A stretch of 21,668 bases of DNA from DATFXF01 sp035258565 (GCA_035258565.1 DATFXF010000003.1:1-21668); one strand, 5' to 3'. Shown: positions 1 through 9,689, numbered from the stretch's first letter. Made by a program: numbers and translations. Notes: generated by a model from the sequence alone, not told the origin.

Positions 1-1295
1 GGCCGCAATCGCCGCGCCGCGCCCATGCCCATGGAGACGTAATCTTCCTGGTTGCCAGAGGTGGAAATGGAGTCCACAGAATGCGGGGTAGCCAGCGCCT
101 TGTTCTCGCTCTGGAGTGCCGCGGCGGTGATCTGCGGCAGCATGAAGCCCGAGTTCAACCCGGGGTTGGCGGTGAGAAATGCGGGCAAGAGACTGGTGTG
201 CGGATTTGTCATATGCTCGAGGCGGCGTTCGGAGATACCGCCGAGGGTCGCGAGCGCGACGCTCAACTGATCCGCGCCCATGGCCAGGGGCTGGCCGTGG
301 AAGTTGCCGCCGCTGACGACTTCGCCTGTTTCGGCGAAGACGAGCGGATTGTCGGTGGCGCTGTTCAATTCGACAGCGCAGATCGCGCGGACCTGCGCGA
401 CGGCATCGCGCACGGCACCGTGGACTTGCGGCGCGCAGCGGAGGCTATAGGCATCCTGGACGCGAGGGTCGCGCTCGGCAGAGCGATGCGATTCGCGAAT
501 CTGGCTGCCGCGGTTCAAGTACAGGAGGTGGCGAGCCGAGATCGCGTGCCCGCCATGGGGACGCGCGTGCGCGAGCCTCTCGTCGAGCGCCGCGGGGCTG
601 CCCCGCAGCGCGTCGAGGGAAAGTGCGGCGGCGACATCGGCCGTATCGGCCAGGATCTCCGCCTCGCGCAGGCCGAGCGCGAGCAGCGCGAGCATGCCTT
701 GGGTACCGTTCAGAAGCGAGAGGCCCTCTTTGGCCTCGAGGGTGAGCGGCGCGATTCCGGCGCGGCGCAAGGCTTCGCCGCCGGAAAGCTTTTCCCCACC
801 AAAGAGAGCCTCGCCTTCGCCGATGACCACAAGCGCCAGGTGCGCGAGCGGAGCCAGGTCTCCGGAAGCTCCCACCGAGCCTTGCGAGGGGATCACCGGA
901 TGCACCCGGCGGTTGAGCATCGCGCAGAGCGCTTCGACGACGATGGGGCGCACCCCGCTCAGGCCGTTCGCGAGCGCGTTGGCGCGCAGGAGCAGGAGTG
1001 CGCGCGTCTCCGGCTCGCTCAGCGGAGCGCCAACGCCGCAGGCGTGACTGCGAATCAGGTTGAGCTGGAGTTGGCGGATCTGGTCCGCCGAGATGCGCAC
1101 TGCCGCCATGGCGCCGAAGCCGGTATTCACGCCGTAGGCGGTCTCCCCGGAGGCCACCAGCCGCTCGATGACCGCGTGCGACGCCTCCATGCCTGGTCGC
1201 GCATCGAGGGCGAGCGAGACTTCGGCACCTTGGAAAACGACTTCCTCGAGTTGGTTGAACGTCAGGTGGCGGCCGTTGATCTCGCCGGACTTCAT
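1..1295 (-). CDS. hutH: Histidine ammonia-lyase, C-terminus cut by left edge
   Basis: Deaminates L-histidine to trans-urocanate in the cytoplasm, the first step of histidine degradation. The frame is open from ATG at 1295 to the window edge, giving 431 residues of a family that is usually about 500-510 long, so only the C-terminal part is missing. The Ala-Ser-Gly triad that forms the MIO electrophile is at residues 143-145 inside GSVGASGDLAPLAH, the family position. Also visible are YGVNTGFG near residue 54, LLNGTQG, ELNSATDNPL, GGNFHGQP and the late SGNQEDYVSMG. The ATG overlaps the stop of the upstream thioesterase gene (ATGA), which implies translational coupling. No other hut gene is visible; hutU or hutI could lie beyond the left edge. 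Identification is very secure; a tyrosine or phenylalanine lyase is much less likely given the typical HutH motifs. Confidence 0.95.
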   Translation of the reverse strand, partial: MKSGEINGRHLTFNQLEEVVFQGAEVSLALDARPGMEASHAVIERLVASGETAYGVNTGFGAMAAVRISADQIRQLQLNLIRSHACGVGAPLSEPETRALLLLRANALANGLSGVRPIVVEALCAMLNRRVHPVIPSQGSVGASGDLAPLAHLALVVIGEGEALFGGEKLSGGEALRRAGIAPLTLEAKEGLSLLNGTQGMLALLALGLREAEILADTADVAAALSLDALRGSPAALDERLAHARPHGGHAISARHLLYLNRGSQIRESHRSAERDPRVQDAYSLRCAPQVHGAVRDAVAQVRAICAVELNSATDNPLVFAETGEVVSGGNFHGQPLAMGADQLSVALATLGGISERRLEHMTNPHTSLLPAFLTANPGLNSGFMLPQITAAALQSENKALATPHSVDSISTSGNQEDYVSMGMGAARRLR

Positions 1296-1720
1296 TGTGG
1301 CCTTTCCCTAGCCTGGGCAGCCCCGAAAAGTCTGCCGTACTTTTCGGGAAGAGTCCTCGGCCGGCCGGCGCGATCACAAATAACGTGCCTAGTCTCGCCC
1401 GTGGCCAACAGCTCTCCGGTTGAGTCCTGGCGAATCTCGTAGGCAAAACGGATGATGCGGCTGCGCGCTTCTGTGACCCGCGTGCGAATGCGCAGCACAT
1501 CATCATACCGCGCCGGGCGCAGGTAGCGGCAGGAGGCTTCGGCGACGACGATGAAGCGATCGTCCTGCTGTTCCATCTCCCGGTAAGCGAAACCCATCTG
1601 GCGAAGTAGCTCGACGCGCCCAATTTCAAACCAGATGAAAAAGTTCGCGTAATAGACCATGCCCATCTGGTCCGTCTCCGCGTAGCGCACGCGCAGCGTG
1701 GTTTCCGAGAAGTCGTGCAT
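1292..1720 (-). CDS. Acyl-CoA thioesterase, YbgC/4HBT hotdog family
   Basis: A 142-residue single hotdog-fold protein expected to hydrolyse acyl-CoA thioesters in the cytosol. The N-terminal region VRYAETDQMGMVYYANF, followed by FEIGRVELLRQMG, is the classic YbgC/4-hydroxybenzoyl-CoA thioesterase signature; Asp17 is the expected catalytic acid. Length is normal for the family. The start at 1720 lies 9 bases after the stop of the enoyl-CoA hydratase gene. The only purine-rich tract (AAGGGA) overlaps the end of that gene and is rather distant, so coupling is likely. The stop overlaps the hutH start. Family members act on short-chain, aromatic or branched acyl-CoAs; the neighbours suggest a role in releasing or protecting CoA during amino-acid breakdown, but the substrate cannot be read from sequence. 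Confidence 0.87.
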   Translation of the reverse strand: MHDFSETTLRVRYAETDQMGMVYYANFFIWFEIGRVELLRQMGFAYREMEQQDDRFIVVAEASCRYLRPARYDDVLRIRTRVTEARSRIIRFAYEIRQDSTGELLATGETRHVICDRAGRPRTLPEKYGRLFGAAQARERPQ

Positions 1721-1729
1721 ATCGGTTGA

Positions 1730-2512
1730 CTATTTCCCTTGCCAGGCGGGCTTGCGCTTTTCGAGAAAGGCTGCGAGGCCTTCGCGGAAGTCGGCCGTCG
1801 CGCGAATGCCTGCATTTTCCGCGATGGCGCGCTCCAGCTCGCGGTCAACTTCTTCGGCAGCGAATTTGCACAGGACGCGCTTCGTGTGCATCAGGCTGCT
1901 GGGGCTGGACGCGAGCAGCGTGGCCGCGAGCTCGCGCGCAGATTCCATCAGGGTTTCCGACGGCACGACCCGCGTGACGAGGCCAGCCTGCTCTGCCTCC
2001 CTGGCATCGAGAATGCGACCGGTCAGGAGCAAATCCCGCGCGCGCTTTTCGCCGATCTGGCGAAGCAAAAAGACGGAAACGATCGCGGGAAGAAAACCGA
2101 TGCGTACTTCCGTGTAGCCGAATTTCGCTTCGGGAGCCGCCAACGTGAAATCGCATAGCATGGCGATGCCGCAGCCTCCGGCAAGCGCCGGGCCGTTCAC
2201 CGCCGCGATCAGGGGTTTCGGAAAGCTCCATAAGCGTCGGAACATTCGCGCCATGCGCTGGGAGTCCTGGAGATTCTGCTCGGGCGACTGCTGGGCGATG
2301 GCCCTGAGGTCCGCGAGATCCATCCCGGACGAGAAGGCTTTGCCTGCCCCGGTTAAAATGGCCACCCGCGCAGGACCCCTTTCGACCTGCTCGAGCGCCC
2401 CCAACAGATCCTCAATCATCCCTGTGGAGATCGCGTTGCGCTTTTCCGGTCGGTTCAGAGTGATCGCGGCAACTTCGCCTTCCATTTCGAGCGTGAGCGT
2501 GTCGTGGGGCAT
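1730..2512 (-). CDS. Enoyl-CoA hydratase/isomerase family, methylglutaconyl-CoA hydratase-like
   Basis: A crotonase-fold protein of 260 residues if translation starts at ATG 2512; the frame extends upstream to 2596, but the first 28 residues of that version look non-conserved. Visible motifs are LNRPEKRNAIS at 19-29, the oxyanion segment around GKAFSSGMDL (57-66), VNGPALAGGCGIAMLCD (105-121) and FGYTEVRIGFLPA (131-143). Glu135 matches the second catalytic glutamate of crotonase (rat Glu164), while the first (Glu144) is Gly115 here, as in LiuC-like proteins. With the carboxylase and HMG-CoA lyase on the same strand, the likely reaction is 3-methylglutaconyl-CoA to HMG-CoA. This is an inference from context; other short-chain enoyl-CoA substrates are possible. 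No clear Shine-Dalgarno precedes ATG 2512, but a promoter-like pair lies directly upstream. Confidence 0.85.
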   Translation of the reverse strand: MPHDTLTLEMEGEVAAITLNRPEKRNAISTGMIEDLLGALEQVERGPARVAILTGAGKAFSSGMDLADLRAIAQQSPEQNLQDSQRMARMFRRLWSFPKPLIAAVNGPALAGGCGIAMLCDFTLAAPEAKFGYTEVRIGFLPAIVSVFLLRQIGEKRARDLLLTGRILDAREAEQAGLVTRVVPSETLMESARELAATLLASSPSSLMHTKRVLCKFAAEEVDRELERAIAENAGIRATADFREGLAAFLEKRKPAWQGK

Positions 2513-2518
2513 GGCCGA

Positions 2519-2547
2519 AGCATAGAGGGAGAGAGGCAGGGAAGCAA
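2519..2547 (-). promoter_or_regulatory. Candidate promoter of the enoyl-CoA hydratase gene
   Basis: On the minus strand TTGCTT (2547-2542) is followed after 17 bases by TATGCT (2524-2519). Only 6 bases separate the -10-like hexamer from ATG 2512 and there is no Shine-Dalgarno, so a transcript from here would be leaderless or nearly so. Prediction by eye only. Confidence 0.35.
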
Positions 2548-2603
2548 GCGCGCAAAAAGGCTGGAGCTCGGAACACCGGGGAACACGGAGAGCCAAGAGC
2601 CAC

Positions 2604-3497
2604 TCAGGGAAGATCGTTGGTCAATGTCGCCTGAGTACCGGGTGGAAACGAAATCGTCGGCGGGCTCTTCAGGAATCCCAGAGAGGAAAGAAAAAGATCG
2701 CTTTGACGAAGCACGAGCGCGTGCCAGGGCGATCCTGCTCGATCGTTGGCGAAGCCGTTTTTCTGTCCCGCGGCAGTGTAAAGCTCTGCGCGATTTCGAG
2801 CGGCGATCATCTCCTTGGTGAAAACGCGGCCTCCTCCGAGTAGGTCATCCTCGGTGCCGTAGAAAAGTATTGCGGGCGGCCCGTTTGGAACGACTTTCCA
2901 GGAAGTGATGAACTCCCGCATCTTGGTCTGCTTCGGGTCGAGGTGACAGGTATCACCGGGGAAGCTGAGCGCCGGGTTGATGAGCACCAACAGGCTCGTA
3001 GTTAGTGTTGTAGGCCGCGAACGCCGCGACCGTTCCGCCCGATGATCCGCCCGCGGCCACGATGTGGCCAGGATCAATGCCAAGCTTTCTCGCGTTCATT
3101 CGTAGCCAGCGGATAGCGCTCTTGGCGTCTTCGACGCACCCTACTGGCCAGGTGTGGTGGATGCTGGCAATGCCTCGGCCGTGGCTGCTACCATGCCACG
3201 CGTCGCGAAGAATTCGGCTTTGGTCGTGAACTGCGCGGGGGAGCCCGTGGAGCAACCTCCTCCAAAGAAGAACACGATTGCGGGGCGGTGGTCGTTGGAA
3301 TCCCAATCTCGCGGAAAATAGAGATTTATCCGCAGGTCGCCTTGCGGCGTGGTCTTGAAGACAACAACGCTCCTGTGGTCGAGGGGCGCCAAGGCGCCAT
3401 TAATTGGCTTGAGCTGCGAGGGAACCGCTGGGGGCAGCAGCGACGTGAGCGTTATTCCGAGGAGGCAAGCAGAAACGGTAAGGTGTCGATGGGTCAT
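2604..3497 (-). pseudogene. Broken secreted alpha/beta-hydrolase (acetyl esterase/lipase, BD-FAE-like)
   Basis: Three consecutive pieces in two frames together rebuild an esterase of about 298 codons. Piece 1 (from ATG 3497) has a signal peptide-like start and the oxyanion region VFFFGGGCSTGSP, then derails near 3165-3180 and hits a stop at 3141. Piece 2, in another frame, holds CVEDAKSAIRWLRMNA and the nucleophile elbow GGSSGG, and derails near 2990-3002. Piece 3 returns to the first frame with LLVLINPALSFPGD and ILFYGTEDDLL (acid residue), ending at 2604. The loop expected between NTNYEP and LLVLINPAL also appears shortened. Where relatives usually have PHGF with the catalytic histidine, this reads KNGF. 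Two indels plus a lost catalytic residue point to genuine decay rather than sequencing error, though error is not excluded. It sits between the HMG-CoA lyase and hydratase genes without an obvious functional link. Confidence 0.8.
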
Positions 3498-3592
3498 ATT
3501 TGCTGCCCGGATGTTTAGCTTAAGGGCGTGGCATGGAGCACTCTCCGGAATCTCTGTGTCACTGCGAGGGAGGCTCGCTCTCGGGTTATTCC

Positions 3593-4477
3593 TCAGGCGT
3601 ACGCGTACTGTTTGCGAATCTCATTCGCCAGCTCGAGCACAGGCCCGAGCGCTCGAGGATCGATGTCGGTGCGCACGCCGCGCTTCGCAAGAGCTGGGAC
3701 CACGATTTCGGTCGCGATGTTGCCTACCAGCTCGTCCCCGGTGAAAGGGCAGCCGCCAAGCCCAGTGAGGGTGCTGTCGAATCTCCGGCAACCCGCCTCG
3801 TACGCTGCCAGCACCTTTTCGACAGCTCCTTCTGGCCGGCTATGCAAATGGACGCCCAGCTCCAGGCCCGCCACACGGTGTTTCACGCCGTTGTAGAGCG
3901 CTTTGACCTCCTTTGGTGTCGCCGTTCCGACCGTGTCCGCCAATGAAACCGTTTTCACCCCGATCTCCTTGAGCCAGTCGAGCGTCTCCTCCACAATTTC
4001 CGGTCCCCACGGCTCGTCATAGGGATTGCCGAAAGCCATGGAGATATAAATGGCCAATTTGCGCCCGGCGGCCTGGGTCTCCTTCTGGAGGTTCTCGACC
4101 AGGGCGCGGGACTCTGCGCGCGACATATTCGCGTTGGCGCGGCGAAAATAGGCGGAGATGGAATAGGGGTACCCGAGCGTGGTCACGCCTGGCGTGGCCA
4201 GGGCGCGTCCCATTCCTTTTTCGTTGACCACGATGCCGATGATCTCTGGCGGCTCGCTCCCGCCGGGCAGCGAAGCCATAAGCTGCTTCATCACCTCTTC
4301 GCTGTCTGCCATCTGGCGAACATGTTTTGGCGAGACGAAGCTGACGGCATCGATGTGGCGGAAGCCCGCCGCCACTAGCCGCCCGAGATACTCCACCTTC
4401 ACCTTGGTGGGAATGAGTTCCGCTAGGCCCTGCCAGGCGTCCCGCGGGCATTCGATGGTTTTGACGTGCTCAGACAT
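3593..4477 (-). CDS. Hydroxymethylglutaryl-CoA lyase
   Basis: Cleaves HMG-CoA to acetyl-CoA and acetoacetate, the last step of leucine degradation. The 294-residue TIM-barrel protein has the metal and catalytic residues of the DRE-TIM family: Arg12-Asp13 in ECPRDAWQG, SFVSPKHVRQM at 46-56, His210-x-His212, and the signature loop GLGGCPF (239-245) with Cys243, then Asn253 in GNIATE. The first motif (ECPRDAWQG rather than GPRDGLQNE) and HLHSRPEG (rather than HCHDTYG) resemble the HMG-CoA lyase variant I recall from Bacteroidota. ATG 4477 is preceded by GGAG with a 5-base spacer. The gene begins 18 bases after the carboxylase stop, so the two are almost certainly co-transcribed. Confidence 0.9.
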   Translation of the reverse strand: MSEHVKTIECPRDAWQGLAELIPTKVKVEYLGRLVAAGFRHIDAVSFVSPKHVRQMADSEEVMKQLMASLPGGSEPPEIIGIVVNEKGMGRALATPGVTTLGYPYSISAYFRRANANMSRAESRALVENLQKETQAAGRKLAIYISMAFGNPYDEPWGPEIVEETLDWLKEIGVKTVSLADTVGTATPKEVKALYNGVKHRVAGLELGVHLHSRPEGAVEKVLAAYEAGCRRFDSTLTGLGGCPFTGDELVGNIATEIVVPALAKRGVRTDIDPRALGPVLELANEIRKQYAYA

Positions 4478-4495
4478 CTGGACTCCGTTTGCGAA

Positions 4496-6172
4496 TCATG
4501 TTTGTAGCACGCCGGTCTTGAACTCGCGGACCTCAGGGTTCAGCGCTGCGGTCTCGAGCGCCCAGATGAGCGCCTCGCGCGTCTGTGCCGGATCGATGAT
4601 GGCGTCGACCCAGAGGCGCGCTGCGGCGTACCGCGGGTCTGTCTGTTGTTCGTAGGTGGCGCGAATCGATTCGTGCAGCTCCTTCTTTTCCTTCTCGGTC
4701 AGTTTCTTGCCTTCGCGCTCGAGCTGTTTGATCTTGATCTCGACCAGCGTGCCCGCTGCCGAATCGCCGCTCATCACCGCGTAGCGTGCTGTGGGCCAGG
4801 CGAACAGGAACCGTGGATCGTAGGCTTTGCCGCACATGGCGTAATGGCCTGCGCCAAAGCTCCCGCCGCAGATCACGGCAATCTTGGGCACCACACTGTT
4901 CGAGACCGCGTTGACCATTTTCGCGCCGGCGCGGATGATTCCACTCCACTCCGCCTCTTTGCCAACCATGAATCCGTTCACATCATGCAGGAAGACCAGG
5001 GGCACAAGGTTTTGGTTGCAGTCCATCATAAATCGCGCAGCCTTGTCGGCGGATTCGGTGTAGATGACGCCACCGAATTCGATGCGCCGCTCTCGAGTGC
5101 CCGGAGCGAAGGTCTGCACGTGCTTTTTCTGGTTGGCGACAATCCCCACGGCCCAGCCGCCGATGCGCGCGTATCCGCAGAGCAACGTTTGGCCGTATTC
5201 GGCGCGGTACTCTTCCCAGCGGCTTCCGTCCACGATGCGCGCGATGATCTCGCGCATGTCGTACTGCTTGGCGGGGTCGCCGGAAAAGATTCCGTAGATC
5301 TCCTCGGCCGGGTAGGCGGGCGGCTCGGGCCTTTTCTGATCGAACGGTGCGCCCGGCTTGTGGCCTATCTTGTCCACGAGCTCTCGGATCCGGAAGATCG
5401 AGGAGTCGTCGTCCGGCTCGCGGAAATCAATCGTGCCGCTGATGCGAGCGTGCACCTTGGCGCCCCCCAGCTCCTCGGCAGTGCTTTTTTGCCCGATGGC
5501 GGCCTGCACGAGTGCCGGGCCGGCGAGGAACAGGCCCGAGCCCTCGGTCATCAAGATGTGGTCGCACATCACCGGCAGATAGGCGCCGCCAGCCACGCAC
5601 ATTCCCATGATCGCCGTGATCTGCGGGATGCCAAGCGCGCTCATCACGGCGTTATTGCGAAACACGCGGCCAAAGTCGTCCGTGTCTGGGAAGACATCTT
5701 CCTGGAGCGGCAGGAACACGCCCGCCGAATCCACAAGGTAAATCGTGGGGATGTGGTTCTCGATGGCGATATTCTGGGCGCGAATCACCTTCTTGGCGGT
5801 CATGGGGAAGAATGCGCCCGCCTTCACGGTCGCGTCGTTGGCAATCACCATCACCAGGCGCCCCGCGACTCGTGCGAGACCAGTGAGCGCACCGGCCGCG
5901 GGCGCGCCGCCCCACTCCTCGTACATCTGATGCGCTGCATGGATTGCAAGCTCGAAGAATTGCGGGCCCGGGTCAATCAGCCTGGCAATGCGCTCGCGGG
6001 CAGTCAGCCGACCCTTCTTGTGCTGCGAGGCAATGGCCTGCGGGCCGCCACCCTGACGGATTTGCTCTTCTTCGTTCTTGAGCCTGGTGAGCAGTTCCAC
6101 CATCTGGCGGGTGTTTCTCTCGAAGTCGGGCGAGCTGCGATTGATGTGACTTTCGAGGACGGATCTAGGCAA
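4496..6172 (-). CDS. Acyl-CoA carboxylase carboxyltransferase (beta) subunit, probably methylcrotonyl-CoA carboxylase
   Basis: The biotin-dependent carboxyltransferase half of an acyl-CoA carboxylase; 558 residues, about the size of MCC beta subunits. N- and C-terminal crotonase-like domains are both present: the first with DSAGVFLPLQEDVFPD (148-163) and the oxyanion segment AGGAYLPVMCD (194-204), the second with GGSFGAGHYAMCGKAYDPRF. These and the LPLQ segment favour the MCC/geranyl-CoA branch over propionyl-CoA carboxylase. The start is TTG 6172, supported by AGAGG with an 8-base spacer. HMG-CoA lyase follows directly, supporting leucine degradation (3-methylcrotonyl-CoA to 3-methylglutaconyl-CoA). 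No biotin carboxylase/BCCP subunit occurs in the window, so its partner must be encoded elsewhere. Geranyl-CoA carboxylase is the main alternative. Confidence 0.9.
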   Translation of the reverse strand: MPRSVLESHINRSSPDFERNTRQMVELLTRLKNEEEQIRQGGGPQAIASQHKKGRLTARERIARLIDPGPQFFELAIHAAHQMYEEWGGAPAAGALTGLARVAGRLVMVIANDATVKAGAFFPMTAKKVIRAQNIAIENHIPTIYLVDSAGVFLPLQEDVFPDTDDFGRVFRNNAVMSALGIPQITAIMGMCVAGGAYLPVMCDHILMTEGSGLFLAGPALVQAAIGQKSTAEELGGAKVHARISGTIDFREPDDDSSIFRIRELVDKIGHKPGAPFDQKRPEPPAYPAEEIYGIFSGDPAKQYDMREIIARIVDGSRWEEYRAEYGQTLLCGYARIGGWAVGIVANQKKHVQTFAPGTRERRIEFGGVIYTESADKAARFMMDCNQNLVPLVFLHDVNGFMVGKEAEWSGIIRAGAKMVNAVSNSVVPKIAVICGGSFGAGHYAMCGKAYDPRFLFAWPTARYAVMSGDSAAGTLVEIKIKQLEREGKKLTEKEKKELHESIRATYEQQTDPRYAAARLWVDAIIDPAQTREALIWALETAALNPEVREFKTGVLQT

Positions 6173-6243
6173 TCTGACGACCTCTCGCGCGATGCTCCAA
6201 GGCTGACGGCCGTTCCGAAGCCGGCTTGCATGCGGCCGCCAGC

Positions 6244-6249
6244 AGTATA
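6244..6249 (-). promoter_or_regulatory. Candidate -10 element for the carboxylase-lyase operon
   Basis: TATACT on the minus strand, about 71 bases upstream of the TTG start, in the divergent region between the carboxylase and GNAT genes. No convincing -35 is seen at 17-18 bases, so confidence is low. Confidence 0.3.
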
Positions 6250-6387
6250 CGTCGGTTGCCGAGACTTAGGCGAGTGCTGGCTTGGCCCCACCGTCCCGCA
6301 AGATGCTGGACAGAGGCTCCGTGGGGGGCAATGATAGGCGGCTGCTGGCAGGGGTCGTTGGCCGAGGGGGTGACCCGGAACAAGGAG

Positions 6388-7209
6388 ATGGACGGAAGGC
6401 CATTTGCCGATTTGGCGCTCGCCCGGCGCTTGGAAAAAGCCGAAGGGCGGGTCTCAGTCCTGTGCGCTGAAGCGCTCGCGCGCTTGCGGCCGGAGAGTGG
6501 CGCGGCGTTTGAGGAGATCGCAGGCGGCTACTCCGTTTTTACCGGCGTGAACTCGCCGCTGACGCAGGCCATGGGCCTGGGCTTGAACGGCCCGGTGAGC
6601 GAGGCGGAGATGGATCGGCTGGAGAATTTCTTTCGCAGCCGTGGCGATGCCGCGCGAGTGGAGACCTGTCCGCTCGCGGACCCTTCGCTGGTTCAGTTGT
6701 TCGGCCGGCGAACCTACCGCGTGACGGAGTATTCGAACGTCTTGGTTCGGGCGCTTGAGCGCGGTGAGGCCTGGTCCACTGAGGCGCCCGGCCTCACCGT
6801 CGAACGGGTTCGATCCGCCGATGCCGACCGGTGGGCCCGCACGGTAGCGCAAGGGTTTGCCGAGCACTTTCCGGTTACGCCGGAACTCCTCGAGGTGATG
6901 GCACTGTCTTGTCACAACCCCGCGGCAGAGTGTTATTTGGCGCGTGTTGACGGCGAGCCCGCAGGCGGAGCGGCATTGTGCATCCTCGATGGAATCGCGG
7001 GCATCTACGGAGCCAGCACACTGCCCGCGTTTCGCAATCGCGGCGTGCAAACGAGCCTTCTTCGCGTGCGCTTGTCTCGGGCGGCAGCCGAGGGATGCGA
7101 GCTGGCCATGACGGTCACGCAGCCCGGAAGTAGGTCACAGCGGAACGTCGAACGCTTTGGCTTTTGCGTGGTCTATACGCGCTCGAAATTCGCGCGCGAA
7201 GGGGGCTGA
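6388..7209 (+). CDS. GNAT-family N-acetyltransferase
   Basis: A protein of 273 residues with a C-terminal GNAT fold. The acetyl-CoA-binding motif A is visible around residues 207-225 (YGASTLPAFRNRGVQTSLL; the R-N-R-G-V-Q turn binds the pyrophosphate), followed by an N-V-E-R-F-G-F strand-helix unit (residues 253-259) typical of the domain end. The first ~130 residues resemble a second, degenerate GNAT-like half, as in two-domain GNATs. The acceptor substrate is unknown. The start is uncertain: ATG 6388 directly follows AAGGAG with no spacer, and in-frame GTG 6370, ATG 6331 and ATG 6226 are alternatives. Divergently transcribed from the carboxylase operon and convergent with the mutase subunit gene, so probably a single-gene unit. 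Confidence 0.8.
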   Translation: MDGRPFADLALARRLEKAEGRVSVLCAEALARLRPESGAAFEEIAGGYSVFTGVNSPLTQAMGLGLNGPVSEAEMDRLENFFRSRGDAARVETCPLADPSLVQLFGRRTYRVTEYSNVLVRALERGEAWSTEAPGLTVERVRSADADRWARTVAQGFAEHFPVTPELLEVMALSCHNPAAECYLARVDGEPAGGAALCILDGIAGIYGASTLPAFRNRGVQTSLLRVRLSRAAAEGCELAMTVTQPGSRSQRNVERFGFCVVYTRSKFAREGG

Positions 7210-7227
7210 AGAACGCGCGCCCGCATC

Positions 7228-7632
7228 TCAGGGTTTCCGCGTCGCACTCTGGCGAACGAAATTCACGATCTCGTGTGTGGGAGTGCCGGGGAGAAAGACC
7301 TCGGCGATGCCCACTTGTTTGAGTCCGGGGATATCCTGCTCGGGAATGATGCCGCCGACGAGAACGGTCACGCCGTGCATGCCCTTCTTGCGCAGCAGGT
7401 CCATCAATTGGGGGCAAAGAGTATTGTGCGCGCCGGAGAGGATCGAGAGCCCGATGACGTCCACGTCCTCCTGCGCGGCCGCCGAAGCGACCATCTCCGG
7501 TGTTTGCCGCAGCCCGGTGTAGATGACCTCCATACCGGCGTCGCGAAGGGCGCGCGCGATGATTTTTGCCCCGCGGTCATGGCCATCGAGGCCTGGCTTC
7601 GCAATCAGCACGCGAATCTTCTTCTCCGTCAT
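7228..7632 (-). CDS. Cobalamin-binding small subunit of acyl-CoA mutase
   Basis: A 134-residue stand-alone B12-binding domain. It carries the base-off cobalamin motif Asp16-x-His18-x-x-Gly21 (LDGHDRGAK), the second motif GLSILSGAH at 61-69 and the GG turn at 93-94, the order seen in the C-terminal domain of methylmalonyl-CoA mutase and in IcmB. ATG 7632 is chosen; a GTG codon immediately before it (7635) is possible. The large catalytic subunit lies upstream on the same strand after 235 bases, so the two should form a split adenosylcobalamin mutase. Given the pocket residues of the large subunit, the complex is better called isobutyryl-CoA mutase-like than methylmalonyl-CoA mutase. Confidence 0.9.
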   Translation of the reverse strand: MTEKKIRVLIAKPGLDGHDRGAKIIARALRDAGMEVIYTGLRQTPEMVASAAAQEDVDVIGLSILSGAHNTLCPQLMDLLRKKGMHGVTVLVGGIIPEQDIPGLKQVGIAEVFLPGTPTHEIVNFVRQSATRKP

Positions 7633-7867
7633 CACCCGTCACTCGGTGCGCCGTCTCGAGCCCGAGCTCGTTAGGCGCAGCCGCCGACTCCCTCGCTTCA
7701 CCCGAGGACTTGGAAAGGGAATAAGCAGTTCGATCTTCGAGCCGCTCAAGCGAAGATAAGTTAGCACGATTCGAGCGCGCATGGGAGCCAGCGACTGAAC
7801 CGCGTTCCGCTCCACGAGGACAGGGCCATCCACGAGAAGATCCGCATTCGCCCTTGGTTCGAGAGGA
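7633..7867. other. Intergenic spacer between the two mutase subunit genes
   Basis: 235 bases without a supported gene, unusually long for subunits of one enzyme. It holds a perfect 7-bp inverted repeat, ATCTTCG (7733-7739) and CGAAGAT (7751-7757), with an 11-base loop and no T tract. It could be a processing or partial termination hairpin adjusting subunit ratio; nothing else is evident. Confidence 0.4.
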
Positions 7868-9589
<1,722 letters not shown>

Positions 9590-9664
9590 GGCTTCGAAAG
9601 CTCCTGGTCGAGACGCCCCAACTCGAAAGCGATCGAGAGGGGCAAGAACTCATCTTAGGGCAAA

Positions 9665-9689
9665 GCCACCCCCGCGGCAAGGCGGTGGC
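9665..9689 (-). terminator. GC-rich hairpin after the tolC-like gene
   Basis: On the minus strand GCCACC and GGTGGC enclose a CCGC/GCGG inner pairing, followed by only TTTG. It sits between the tolC-like stop and the mutase start, a sensible place for termination, but the poor T tract makes an intrinsic terminator uncertain. Confidence 0.3.

Noticed and set aside
81..1442. A 453-codon plus-strand frame at the left end
   Set aside because: It covers hutH in antisense; the minus strand encodes a complete MIO motif and other HutH signatures.
2604..3497. Three separate small genes in place of the esterase
   Set aside because: Each piece carries a different consecutive part of one alpha/beta-hydrolase in the right order, so a single broken gene explains them better.
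4646..6334. A 562-codon open frame on the plus strand opposite the carboxylase gene
   Set aside because: It mirrors the high-GC codon pattern of the real gene on the other strand and has no recognisable domain, while the minus-strand protein is clearly conserved.
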